The notes below the pieces were generated by a model. The model was not told the DNA's origin. It did no database searches and saw only the letters and a list, made by a program, of their open reading frames with translations. Made by a program: the position numbers and the translations under genes. Of a DNA stretch of 8,536 nucleotides, positions 1 to 7,131 are shown piece by piece. Source of the DNA: JBGTBQ01 sp041749275 (GTDB lineage: Bacteria; Acidobacteriota; Blastocatellia; Pyrinomonadales; Pyrinomonadaceae); the NCBI GenBank assembly GCA_041749275.1, contig JBGTBQ010000261.1, positions 1 to 8,536 on the forward strand, in the 5' to 3' direction. Each line of letters opens with the position of its first letter. Within the stretch, counting starts at the first letter, position 1.

Positions 1-691
<691 letters not shown>

Positions 692-713
692 TAAGATGTG
701 ACCGGAGAGAGAT

Positions 714-1001
714 GTGGCCGTCATTGATGTCATCCGGGAGAAGGTTCGCAACCAAGCATACGAGTTTGCGATTCCGCATTTCTTCGAGGAGATGGCGAAC
801 GATGACCTGATCTTCGCCGACATCGAGGCCGCCATCGCCGGCGGTCGCATCAGGCGGCGTTTTACGCGAGACCCTCGCGGCCCGCGCTACGAGGTCGTCG
901 GGACGGCAACCGACGGGCGGCAGGTCGCGACCATCCGCCGTTTTAAGGAGACCGGGAATCTTCTATTCATCACGGCCTACGTTCTGGAATCAAGAGGATG
1001 A
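714..1001 (+). CDS. DUF4258 family protein, probable toxin of a toxin-antitoxin pair
   Basis: This 95-residue protein resembles the DUF4258 family: a histidine-containing first helix (IPHFFEEM), a second helix ending in a glycine (DIEAAIAGGRI), then beta strands with RYEVVGTATDGRQVATI and a last strand LLFITAYV. Family members are small and often sit beside antitoxin-like genes; some are thought to adopt RelE/MqsR-like folds, but toxicity here is inferred. The GTG start at 714 is chosen because it has GGAG at 704-707 and because the ATG at 712 is in another frame. Its last base pair overlaps the next gene (ATGA at 998-1001), which implies translational coupling. The toxin-first order matches mqsRA-type modules. 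Confidence 0.75.
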   Translation: MAVIDVIREKVRNQAYEFAIPHFFEEMANDDLIFADIEAAIAGGRIRRRFTRDPRGPRYEVVGTATDGRQVATIRRFKETGNLLFITAYVLESRG

Positions 1002-1267
1002 AGAAAAAAGCGAGTTACAACTACGGAGAATGCCACGTTTGCGGCGAGCGAATGGAGGAACGACGGATCAAACAGGATTTCTGGATCAAAGAAAAACTGG
1101 TCGTCGTCGAAGGCGTGCCGGCGGGCGTCTGCCCCCGCTGCGGCGAGAAGGTAGTCAGGGCGGAAGTCGGGCGGCAACTCGCCGCGCTGCTGGGAAATCC
1201 CGACCGGCTGCGCCAAACACAGACCATGAGCGTTCCCGTGATTCGCTTTGAAAAGGCTGCCGCCTGA
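998..1267 (+). CDS. YgiT-type zinc-finger protein, probable antitoxin
   Basis: This 89-residue protein has two CxxC knuckles, C12-x-x-C15 (CHVCG) and C45-x-x-C48 (CPRCG), separated by a beta-rich stretch. This is the N-terminal zinc-binding domain seen in YgiT/MqsA-type antitoxins. The C-terminal part (about residues 52-89) is short and charged, and I see no full helix-turn-helix like that of MqsA, so it may only bind the toxin rather than act as a complete repressor. It starts inside the stop of the DUF4258 gene (ATGA overlap), so the two are one transcription unit. What is seen is the zinc motif and the gene coupling; the antitoxin role is inferred from them. Confidence 0.75.
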   Translation: MKKKASYNYGECHVCGERMEERRIKQDFWIKEKLVVVEGVPAGVCPRCGEKVVRAEVGRQLAALLGNPDRLRQTQTMSVPVIRFEKAAA

Positions 1268-1298
1268 ACTGCCTTTACCGCGCGCGGAGCGTAAAATT

Positions 1299-1356
1299 AG
1301 TGCAATGACAAAAGCAGAGGTTTACACTATTAATTATGGGCCTCTGCTGTTGCACT
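1299..1356 (+). promoter_or_regulatory. Dyad with candidate promoter upstream of the GmrSD-type gene
   Basis: An imperfect inverted repeat surrounds the start region: AGTGCAA (1299-1305) pairs with TTGCACT (1350-1356), and AGCAGAGG (1313-1320) pairs with CCTCTGCT (1341-1348). Both sub-arms are exact; there is a 7-base versus 1-base interruption between them and a 20-base AT-rich centre. A candidate promoter lies inside: ATGACA (1305-1310, 5 of 6 to TTGACA), 17 bases, TATTAA (1328-1333, 4 of 6). This arrangement would suit an operator for a repressor. The promoter call is by eye; the inverted repeat itself is certain. Confidence 0.5.
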
Positions 1357-1380
1357 GGAATCTTTTTAAGGGGCGCTTAA

Positions 1381-3084
1381 ATGCCAAAGCACAATTTATT
1401 GGACACTAATACCGTAAATTTGAATGATATATTTGCCAACGGGCGTAGGTACAAGGTTCCAGACTATCAACGCGATTATTCTTGGGAGGAAGAACAGTGG
1501 GATGATTTGTGGACGGATATTTTGACCATTAGGCGACAAAATATCGTTCATTATATGGGTGCTGTTGTTCTACAAGATCACAAAGACAAGACATACAGCG
1601 TCATTGATGGACAGCAACGACTCGCCACCTTGAGTCTTATCTCATTGGCGGTCATTAAAAAGATACAAGAGCTAATAGACTCTGACATAGAGACGGAAGC
1701 TAATACACAACGCAAAGAGAGATTGCTTTCACAGTACGTAGGTGAAAGAGACGCCGTCTCGCTGCGTTACGCCAACAAACTGAAACTTAACGAAAATAAC
1801 GATTCATTTTATCGCAGCTTCCTAGTTCAGTTACGTCCCCCGGTCAATCCCCATCGCCTTCCTAGTTCCGATAAGCTCCTTTGGCAAGCATCACGGTACT
1901 TCTCTCAAAAGCTGGATGAGCTTTTCGGCGCGGCGGTGAGTGGTGAAGAGTTAGCAGATTTTATTCAGAATCAAGTCGCCGAAAAATTGTTATTCATTCA
2001 GATTGTCGTCGAAGACGAGTTGAATGCCTATACCGTCTTTGAAACCCTCAATGCGCGCGGTATTGAGTTGACGGTTACAGATTTACTAAAGAACTACCTA
2101 CTTTCTCTAACAGCACAGAGCGAGATTGATAAACAACAAGCTAAGGAACAGTGGCAACGCATCATTCGCATCACGGACTTGGACTCTTTCCCAAAGTTTT
2201 TGCGCTACTACTGGAATTCTCGCTTCGAGTTGGTACGAAAAGACGGATTATTTAAGGCGTTGAGAAAGTCCGTAACTACCGCCGAGCAGACTTTTGCCTT
2301 ATTGGATGAAGTAGAGAGAGCCGCCGCCATATTCGCCGCCATGGAAAATCCACACGACGAACTATGGGCCGGTGACAAACATATTAGGAGGCATGTGTTG
2401 GAGATGAAAATTTTTAATGTGACACAACCATATTCCCTCCTGCTCGTTGCTTACGACCGTCTGCGTTCGGAATTTGAATCAATACTTCGTTTTTGCTCTA
2501 TCATTTCTTTCCGGTACAACGTTATCGGAGGGCTAAATCCAAATAATCAAGAGGTCGTTTTCAATCGCACCGCTCAGAAAATATTTCATGGCGAAATCTC
2601 GACCGCTGCACAAGTGGCGCAAGAACTAAAAGACATTTATCCAAGCGATGAAGATTTCGCCAATGCATTCAATACAAAAACATTGAGCACCAAACGATAT
2701 AAAAAATTGGCGCGTTACATTTTATATGCCTTGGAAAACCAGTTAGCTGCAACCGAGCGCGATTTTGAAGACGAGTCAGGGACAATAGAACATATCCTGC
2801 CCGAGAATCCGTCCGCTGAATGGGAAGCGGGCTTTGCTCGTGAGGAGCAATCGAACTACATTTACCGACTGGGAAATCTATCTCTGCTGGAAATGGGTAA
2901 GAACAATGAGTGCCAAAACAAGTTGTTTACAGAAAAGAAAACTATATATCAAACAAGTCAATACATAATGACACGTGATGTAGCAGCCTACCCGGAATGG
3001 ACACCCGCGCAATTGAAATCACGACAGGAAAAATTGTCTAGATTAGCAACATCTATCTGGCGCATATCTCAGCTTTCAACCTGA
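1381..3084 (+). CDS. GmrSD-type restriction protein, DUF262 + DUF1524 (HNH) fusion
   Basis: A 567-residue, apparently complete single-chain DUF262/DUF1524 protein. The DUF262 (GmrS-like, nucleotide-dependent) half shows VPDYQRDYSW (residues 26-35), YMGAVVL, the signature VIDGQQRLATL (74-84), and FETLNARGIELTVTDLLKN (220-238). The DUF1524 (GmrD-like HNH nuclease) half shows GTIEHILPEN (467-476, catalytic H471) and RLGNLSLL followed by N508/N513 and FTEKK. Known relatives restrict phage DNA with modified bases (GmrSD, BrxU) or phosphorothioate-linked hosts' invaders (SspE); which applies here cannot be read from sequence. The start is set by AAGGGG at 1368-1373, seven bases before ATG. Base composition is visibly lower in GC than both neighbours (25 G+C in the 60 bases at 2401-2460), suggesting separate acquisition. 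No methylase or other system genes are adjacent, so it seems to be a solitary defence gene. Confidence 0.9.
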   Translation: MPKHNLLDTNTVNLNDIFANGRRYKVPDYQRDYSWEEEQWDDLWTDILTIRRQNIVHYMGAVVLQDHKDKTYSVIDGQQRLATLSLISLAVIKKIQELIDSDIETEANTQRKERLLSQYVGERDAVSLRYANKLKLNENNDSFYRSFLVQLRPPVNPHRLPSSDKLLWQASRYFSQKLDELFGAAVSGEELADFIQNQVAEKLLFIQIVVEDELNAYTVFETLNARGIELTVTDLLKNYLLSLTAQSEIDKQQAKEQWQRIIRITDLDSFPKFLRYYWNSRFELVRKDGLFKALRKSVTTAEQTFALLDEVERAAAIFAAMENPHDELWAGDKHIRRHVLEMKIFNVTQPYSLLLVAYDRLRSEFESILRFCSIISFRYNVIGGLNPNNQEVVFNRTAQKIFHGEISTAAQVAQELKDIYPSDEDFANAFNTKTLSTKRYKKLARYILYALENQLAATERDFEDESGTIEHILPENPSAEWEAGFAREEQSNYIYRLGNLSLLEMGKNNECQNKLFTEKKTIYQTSQYIMTRDVAAYPEWTPAQLKSRQEKLSRLATSIWRISQLST

Positions 3085-3148
3085 AATGAAATGAATTACG
3101 CACACGTGGGGTCATCGCGGCGAGTGTGGAGATTTCAGGGTAACCTAA

Positions 3149-3199
3149 TCCGCGGGCGCGAAGCCTGAGAACCGCTGCGCCAACTGCGGGCAAAGTTAA
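3149..3199 (+). pseudogene. Possible 3' stub of a lost gene ending in a zinc-binding CxxC tail
   Basis: Between the GmrSD-type gene and the hairpin, one frame reads SAGAKPENRCANCGQS then TAA at 3197-3199. The ending RCANCGQS looks like the C-terminal half of a zinc ribbon. It is GC-rich like the host genes, stops directly at the foot of a strong hairpin, and has an in-frame TAA at 3146-3148 just before it, so no full gene remains. One explanation is that the original gene lost its 5' part when the AT-rich gene arrived. Sixteen codons is short and chance is possible. Confidence 0.3.
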
Positions 3200-3236
3200 A
3201 GCGGCGCGGCTTGATGTGCATCAAGCCGCGCCGCTT
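3199..3236. terminator. Perfect 18-bp hairpin between converging genes, probable terminator
   Basis: Arms 3199-3216 and 3219-3236 are exact reverse complements around a TG centre. The stem is mostly G and C. It lies 22 bases beyond the stop of the - strand gene ending at 3259 and 114 bases beyond the stop of the + strand gene ending at 3084. Read on the - strand the stem is followed by a short T-rich stretch (TTTAACTTT), but there is no long T run, so efficiency as an intrinsic terminator is uncertain. Its position between convergent genes supports a two-way role. Confidence 0.6.
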
Positions 3237-3258
3237 CGTTCGTCGCTAATGGCATTCG

Positions 3259-3873
3259 TCAGTTCGGCGTGCTCGGATCGGTGCTCGTTTTCGCGGTCGC
3301 GTTCTTGGTGCGGACGAAGACTTCGCCGCGCTGCGTCATGCCGGCCTTCCGCGCGAGGGTGTTGAGGACGGAGGCGAGTATCTCTTTGTTCTCCATCTTG
3401 AAACTCGTGATGCCGGTCGCGTTCGAGTCCGGGTCGTTGAACTGGAGCGTCAGATACCGGTACTTCTTTTTGATGAGCAGGGCGGGCAGCGTGTAGAGCG
3501 AGGCGCGTCCGGCGATGTCGGCGGCGACAGGTCGCTTCGACTGCGTGTCGGCGAAGGCCGAGGCGATTGACGTGTAGGAGATGGAGATTTTCTCCTGCCG
3601 CGTCTTCTGGTCGCGGAAGACGAGGCGGCGGTTCTGGTCGTCGAAGGTGAGCGTGCCATCCATCTTCTTGTTGTAGCCGAAGACGCCGCCCTCGTATTTG
3701 ACCTTGACGGTTTCGGGCGCGGGCGGGATGTTCGTCGTGACGCCCGGCACGGGCGGCTTCACTTCGTTTTCGGGCGCCGGGTTCGAGACGGTGCGCGCCC
3801 GTTGCGCTTGGGCGGCGGCGAAGAGGACGAGACAGGCGACGACGGTCGCCAGTATTCGACCAGACTTGTTCAT
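3259..3873 (-). CDS. Exported protein of unknown function with a PH/GRAM-like beta domain
   Basis: A 204-residue protein. The N-terminus MNKSGRILATVVACLVLFAA followed by AQA-QR is a clear Sec signal peptide, so the mature protein is periplasmic or secreted. A proline-rich linker (about residues 30-55: PAPENEVKPPVPG...NIPPAPE) leads to a beta-rich domain (about 57-185) with strands such as GTLTFDD, RRLVFRD, EKISISYTSIASAFAD and YRYLTLQF, and a C-terminal helix (NKEILASVLNTLARKAG). The strand-rich layout ending in one helix recalls bacterial PH or GRAM-like domains; this is a fold impression only. The start at 3873 is preferred over an upstream ATG because it has GGAGG at 3881-3885 seven bases upstream and places the signal peptide at the N-terminus. 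It lies 37 bases after the HAS-barrel gene and is probably co-transcribed with it. Confidence 0.8.
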   Translation of the reverse strand: MNKSGRILATVVACLVLFAAAQAQRARTVSNPAPENEVKPPVPGVTTNIPPAPETVKVKYEGGVFGYNKKMDGTLTFDDQNRRLVFRDQKTRQEKISISYTSIASAFADTQSKRPVAADIAGRASLYTLPALLIKKKYRYLTLQFNDPDSNATGITSFKMENKEILASVLNTLARKAGMTQRGEVFVRTKNATAKTSTDPSTPN

Positions 3874-3880
3874 GAGCTTA

Positions 3881-3885
3881 CCTCC
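3881..3885 (-). promoter_or_regulatory. Ribosome binding site GGAGG that fixes the start at 3873
   Basis: On the - strand GGAGG lies seven bases before the ATG at 3873-3871. It excludes the longer reading that would begin at 3948, which would run through the stop of the upstream gene and put 25 residues before the signal peptide. Confidence 0.75.
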
Positions 3886-3910
3886 GAGGGTTCTTGCGGT
3901 CGGTGCGTAC

Positions 3911-4519
3911 TTAAAGACGCACGGGGCCGAGCGTGCGTTGCCAAGCAAGTGATTTTTTCAGGACGCAGAGCCGTTGGCGCTCGGCGGGCGCGCAAGCAAC
4001 TTCGAGCTGCTCGATGACGGCTTCGATGAGCGGGACGGCGAACGCGCCCGCGTGCGAGATGACCTGCGAGTAATAACGGAGCTGCACCGCGCCGTCCGCG
4101 CCGCGATGAAAGCTCTGCATGTCCGCTTCGCCCAGACGGTACACATCCTGCCCGACGGGGATGACGCGGCGCGGGACTTCGTGCCGCGTCTCCCATCCAA
4201 CACCCCTCTTCTTTTCGCGCCAGCCGACGAGGAGGATGCCGAGGAGCACGCCCTGCTCGTTCAAATAATCGGGACTTAAAACGGACAACTCCGCGCGCGA
4301 CGATAGGCGCGGCCCGTAGTTGCCGTATTCGGGATTGGCAAGCTGCGTGTCGTAGACGAGGCCGACGACCTGAAAATCGTCGGCGATAGGTATGGCGACG
4401 AACTGCGCGAAGCCGTAGTCTTCCGGCGCGGGCGGCTCCGTCACGTCGAGGCGGTCAATCACACGCCCGACGTAGTCCACGTGCGAGTTCGATTTGACGA
4501 TCTTGGCTATGCGAGTCAT
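3911..4519 (-). CDS. HAS-barrel domain protein without an ATPase domain
   Basis: A 202-residue protein. The N-terminal part (about residues 1-90) reads MTRIAKIVKSNSHVDYVGRV, then EPPAPEDYGFAQFVAIPI, DDFQVVGLVYDTQLANPEYGNYGPRLS and LSPDYLNEQGVLLGILLVGW. This matches my memory of stand-alone HAS-barrel proteins (the beta-barrel shared by HerA helicases and ATP synthase subunits) found in cyanobacteria and some other bacteria. The remaining half (about 100-202) has helices ending in LCVLKKSLAWQRT. In HerA the barrel mediates hexamer and NurA contacts. No Walker motifs are present, so this protein cannot hydrolyse ATP itself. Its position in the same - strand cluster as a NurA nuclease supports a link to HerA-NurA end processing, but no HerA ATPase is in the window. 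The conserved N-terminus supports ATG 4519; no good ribosome site is visible. Confidence 0.65.
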   Translation of the reverse strand: MTRIAKIVKSNSHVDYVGRVIDRLDVTEPPAPEDYGFAQFVAIPIADDFQVVGLVYDTQLANPEYGNYGPRLSSRAELSVLSPDYLNEQGVLLGILLVGWREKKRGVGWETRHEVPRRVIPVGQDVYRLGEADMQSFHRGADGAVQLRYYSQVISHAGAFAVPLIEAVIEQLEVACAPAERQRLCVLKKSLAWQRTLGPVRL

Positions 4520-4532
4520 GGAAAAAGCTGTT

Positions 4533-4641
4533 AGCGATTAGCGGTTAGACATTATTCGATAAAGGACGGTTGAGATTAAGAATCGAACTCGGTCACGGGC
4601 AAAGGGTTTAGCGAAGAGCTGATGGCTAACCGCTAATCGCT
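4533..4641. repeat. Palindromic element with TTAGCGA/G-unit arms
   Basis: Arms AGCGATTAGCGGTTAG (4533-4548) and CTAACCGCTAATCGCT (4626-4641) are exact reverse complements, separated by 77 bases. Each arm is built on a 7-base period (TTAGCGA TTAGCGG TTAG). The right arm touches the stop codon of the zinc-ribbon gene at 4642-4644. The spacer contains a smaller inverted pair, TTCGAT (4555-4560) and ATCGAA (4582-4587). It looks like a dispersed repeat or small MITE-like element, and any upstream control region of the HAS-barrel gene must lie in it. Confidence 0.75.
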
Positions 4642-5199
4642 CTAAATCCCCCGCGACCACTCCGGCACCTTGTAGAGAATCCACCAGAGCAACAGATGCG
4701 CGCACAGGAGCAAGAGGCCGAAGAGGATGCTCGCGGCGGAGGCGCGACGCCCGCCGAGGTGCGGCGCGCGGCGCGCGCGTAACAAACCGACGCTGCCCAT
4801 GAGGAGCGCGCCGGGACAGAAGAGGATGCCGAGGTAAGGGACGAGGGCGTAAGTGACAAAGGCCATCGCCGTCTTCGATGCGTTGTTTCCGTTCTTGTCG
4901 AAAAACATGACAGGTCTGCTGGTTGGCGCGTGCGCGGGTCTTCGATGGAGACCCGCGCCCCGGTGGTCGTCAATCTTTCTCGCGGCGGGCTTCGTGAATA
5001 CGGGGCGACGGCGTTGTTGATGATATGAAGAGAGTAGCGCGTCAGTCGGGAAATAACTTTCGTCTTCCAGCCGCCGCCCGCAGGTCGCGCAGAAGCGCGC
5101 GTCCCGTCGCCGTGCCTGCGCGCCGCACGCGGGGCACAGCCGGGTTCCCCGCGCTTCAATCGGTTCGTTTAGATGTTGAGGTCTGCCGTCGCGCATCAT
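4642..5199 (-). CDS. Zinc-ribbon membrane protein of unknown function
   Basis: A 185-residue protein from the preferred ATG at 5199. A double zinc knuckle lies near the N-terminus: C22-x-x-C25 (CPACG) and C37-x-x-C40 (FCATCG), the common zinc_ribbon_2-like layout. An arginine-rich, low-complexity linker follows (about 45-105). The C-terminal part is hydrophobic: one long segment around residues 112-139 (FVTYALVPYLGILFCPGALL) and one around 155-176 (ILFGLLLLCAHLLLWWILY), separated by a basic loop. This resembles small membrane proteins with a cytosolic zinc ribbon and a DUF4190-like pair of helices. A GTG at 5238 would extend it by 13 residues, but the conserved-looking part begins after the ATG pair at 5199/5196. 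It lies between the NurA-like gene and the HAS-barrel gene on the same strand; its role is unknown. Confidence 0.75.
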   Translation of the reverse strand: MMRDGRPQHLNEPIEARGTRLCPACGAQARRRDARFCATCGRRLEDESYFPTDALLSSYHQQRRRPVFTKPAARKIDDHRGAGLHRRPAHAPTSRPVMFFDKNGNNASKTAMAFVTYALVPYLGILFCPGALLMGSVGLLRARRAPHLGGRRASAASILFGLLLLCAHLLLWWILYKVPEWSRGI

Positions 5200-5202
5200 T
5201 GA

Positions 5203-5238
5203 CACCGTGAGTATAAAGCTTGCCGCCTCTTTTCTCAC
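5203..5238 (-). promoter_or_regulatory. Weak candidate promoter giving a nearly leaderless transcript
   Basis: On the - strand GTGAGA (5238-5233, 4 of 6 to TTGACA) is followed after 17 bases by TATACT (5215-5210, 5 of 6 to TATAAT). Transcription would begin about 5203, only a few bases before the ATG pair at 5199 and 5196. No Shine-Dalgarno sequence precedes those ATGs, which is consistent with leaderless initiation. The match is by eye in a short gap, so it is tentative. Confidence 0.25.
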
Positions 5239-5288
5239 ACGTGAAATCTCAAGTTCCGGCTTCCGCCGTCCCGGACTATCCGCGGTCT

Positions 5289-6560
5289 CTACCGGCGTCG
5301 CGCTTTGCTCGCGGCCTTGCGCGAGACGCCGAAGGCGAAGCTATTCTCGCCGGCGAAGTCTTGGATGACGCGCAGGAACTGTTGACGGTCGCGCGCCGTC
5401 ATCAATGCCGCTTCGTCCGCCGTCTCGATGGCGTAGGGGTAGCCGTTGCCGACGACGCACTCGGCGCGCACGGCGTCCGCGACTTCGTCCAGCAGCCCCG
5501 CCGCGTAGACCCACGCCGGGATGTCGAGCCGTGCCGGGTGCCCGTCGCCCGTCGTCTGCACGTAGACGAACCCGACCAGCGGCTCGCCCCCCTCGTCATA
5601 AAAACTCGCGGCGAGGTTCGGGCGGCGGCAGTGCCAGAAGATCGTGCGGTCGCCCCAGATTTGCAGCAGCGGCGGCGCATCGCCCGATGGCGTCCGGAGC
5701 ATCTGCGCGTCGTAGACATGCGTCTCCGCGAAATCGCTGAAGAGGGCTTCGAGCAGGTCGCGCACGTCGGGCGCGTAGGAGTGGTCAACGTAACCGACGA
5801 TTGGCGTTTCGCACTCGCGCGAGAGATTGATGAGCCGCGCGAGCGCGGCGGCGTAGTCCTTCGAGAAGAGAACGTCCGTCTCCTTGCGGCGCGAAGAGAT
5901 GAGCAACGTGTTGTCAAAAAAGGCGAGCGGCATCCGCTCGCCCCGCGCGCGCCATCCGCGTTGCCGTTCGAGAAAGTCGCACACGGCCTCGGCCTCAAGC
6001 TCGAAGCGGCGTAGGGCCACGACCTGTTCGGGACTCTCAAATGCGCGACTGCCTTCGAGCAGGCGGTCGGGCGGGATGACCTCGAAATGAACGTCCTTGA
6101 CGTAGCGGCCTTCGGGCGTGTGCGGGTTCTCGAACGAAGCGATCTGCACGGCGGCGACCGGCACCGAAGCCTCGCGCCCCGGAAAGACCTGACTGCCGTC
6201 GGCGGCAAACGTCGTGCGCGCTTCGAGCACCGCGCGCGCCCACGCCCGCGCCTCCTCGTGCGAGCGCCAGCGCTCCGCAAACGGCACGACGACGCTCTTC
6301 ATCGCGTAGAGTTCTTCCGAAGGCGTAGTCACACGCCCGCCCGACGCCTTCAGGCGTGCGCGCACCTCCGCCAACGTGCTCTCGCCGAGGGCGCGCAGAC
6401 ACGCCACGGCCTCGCCCACCTCATCGCACAGCGTGCGCTCGAAGCGTGCGAAGTCATCACGGCGCGCGGCGAGCGCGCTCAGGACGTGTCCGCGGTAAAG
6501 CACGATAACAAGGGATGAAGGATGAGGGATGAGGGATGAAACAAACACTTCATCCTTCAT
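5289..6560 (-). CDS. NurA-domain nuclease (DNA double-strand break end processing)
   Basis: A 423-residue protein with NurA hallmarks. The first metal-binding aspartate is in FAADGSQVFP (D121), an acidic helix ELEAEAVCDFL follows (about 187-197), then a second aspartate in LAFFDNTLLIS (D216), a strand-rich IVGYVDHSY (254-262), and the C-terminal signature NGYPYAIETADEAALM (372-387). Known NurA proteins are manganese-dependent nucleases that resect DNA ends with a HerA hexamer. Archaeal members are shorter or similar in length, and cyanobacterial members have a comparable extended N-terminal region. The first 17 or so codons from ATG 6560 are encoded by the adjoining heptad palindrome (SSLIPHPSSL) and are unlikely to be ancestral; GTG at 6503 is an alternative start. 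The upstream gene ends 26 bases before, so the two are probably co-transcribed. Confidence 0.8.
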   Translation of the reverse strand: MKDEVFVSSLIPHPSSLVIVLYRGHVLSALAARRDDFARFERTLCDEVGEAVACLRALGESTLAEVRARLKASGGRVTTPSEELYAMKSVVVPFAERWRSHEEARAWARAVLEARTTFAADGSQVFPGREASVPVAAVQIASFENPHTPEGRYVKDVHFEVIPPDRLLEGSRAFESPEQVVALRRFELEAEAVCDFLERQRGWRARGERMPLAFFDNTLLISSRRKETDVLFSKDYAAALARLINLSRECETPIVGYVDHSYAPDVRDLLEALFSDFAETHVYDAQMLRTPSGDAPPLLQIWGDRTIFWHCRRPNLAASFYDEGGEPLVGFVYVQTTGDGHPARLDIPAWVYAAGLLDEVADAVRAECVVGNGYPYAIETADEAALMTARDRQQFLRVIQDFAGENSFAFGVSRKAASKARRR

Positions 6561-6592
6561 CCTTCATCCTTCATCCCTTCATCCCTTCATCC
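6513..6592. repeat. Palindrome of GGATGAA/TTCATCC heptads
   Basis: Four 7-base units of GGATGAA or GGATGAG (6513-6540), an 8-base centre ACAAACAC (6541-6548), then six units of TTCATCC or TTCATCCC (6549-6592). The two innermost 28-base blocks pair with two G/A differences, giving a long hairpin. Unit number differs on the two sides, which points to slippage. On the - strand the repeat supplies the TGA stop of the 6587-7108 gene and the ATG used as the first possible start of the NurA-like gene. Confidence 0.9.
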
Positions 6593-7108
6593 TCTCTTCT
6601 GAGCGCGGGCGATCTGGTCGAGGGAGGCGGCGTAGCGCGTCGTCTTGAGTTTCCCGTCAACGAAGGTGTAGAAAAGTCCCTCCTTCGTGTTGTAGTAGAG
6701 GACGACGTTCCCTTGATCCCGGCTCTCGAAGTCTTTGTTGCTGGTGAGGTTCATGGACTCCGGTGTGTCGGTGGCCCGTTCGTGCTGAAGGACGATCTGA
6801 AGGACGGTGCCTTCGGCGGAGGGCGAGAGCTTCTTCGAGGCGACGAACTTGGCGTCCACGAACTGCACGGTCACAGTGCCGCCCGACACGCTGAATTGCA
6901 GCGTGCCCTGCTGCGCCACCTTGTCCGAGACCGGCGCGCCGAGCACGCGCTCCACGTCCCCCCGGCGCGACGTGAACGGCTCCAACCCTTTCCACGTCGC
7001 GGCCCGCGCGACGCCGGACGAAACCAGCACCGCCGCGAAAGCCGCAACAACCATGATCCACATTGCCGCGCCCCGCTCGTGCGGGCGAGAAAGTTTTATG
7101 TTGCTCAT
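6587..7108 (-). CDS. Small exported protein of unknown function
   Basis: A 173-residue protein from ATG 7108. The N-terminus has a basic stretch (KLSRPHERG) then MWIMVVAAFAAVLVSSGVARA-AT, a Sec-type signal peptide with a likely cut after ARA. The mature part starts WKGLEPFTSRRGDVERVLGAP, a motif I associate with acidobacterial secreted proteins of unknown function that begin with a short helix-turn of the SmpA/OmlA kind. It then continues as beta strands (TLQFSVSGGTVTVQFVD, VLQIVLQHE, NVVLYYNTKEGLFYTFVDG). No catalytic motif is seen. An in-frame start at 7144 would fall inside the neighbouring palindrome and add 12 residues before the signal peptide, so it is not used. The stop TGA lies within the 6513-6592 repeat. 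No clear ribosome site is visible. Confidence 0.75.
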   Translation of the reverse strand: MSNIKLSRPHERGAAMWIMVVAAFAAVLVSSGVARAATWKGLEPFTSRRGDVERVLGAPVSDKVAQQGTLQFSVSGGTVTVQFVDAKFVASKKLSPSAEGTVLQIVLQHERATDTPESMNLTSNKDFESRDQGNVVLYYNTKEGLFYTFVDGKLKTTRYAASLDQIARAQKRG

Positions 7109-7131
7109 GGAGTTGATGCTAACGCCCGTCG

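Noticed and set aside
1268..3198. The AT-rich GmrSD-type gene considered as a second integron cassette
   Set aside because: No attC-like stem or GTTRRRY/RYYYAAC pair was found on either side; the upstream dyad has a different layout.
4544..4550. GTTAGAC in the 4533-4641 palindrome fits the integron core GTTRRRY
   Set aside because: The opposite arm gives no RYYYAAC box in the right place and the arms pair without extra-helical bases, so it is not an attC site.
5220..6014. Long + strand open frame of 264 codons opposite the NurA-like gene
   Set aside because: It is the mirror of a high-GC coding gene; its translation is arginine and valine rich without domains, while the - strand frame carries recognisable NurA motifs.
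6513..6592. Regular repeats considered as a CRISPR array
   Set aside because: Units are 7-8 bases without unique spacers of constant length and are arranged head to head; no cas genes are present.
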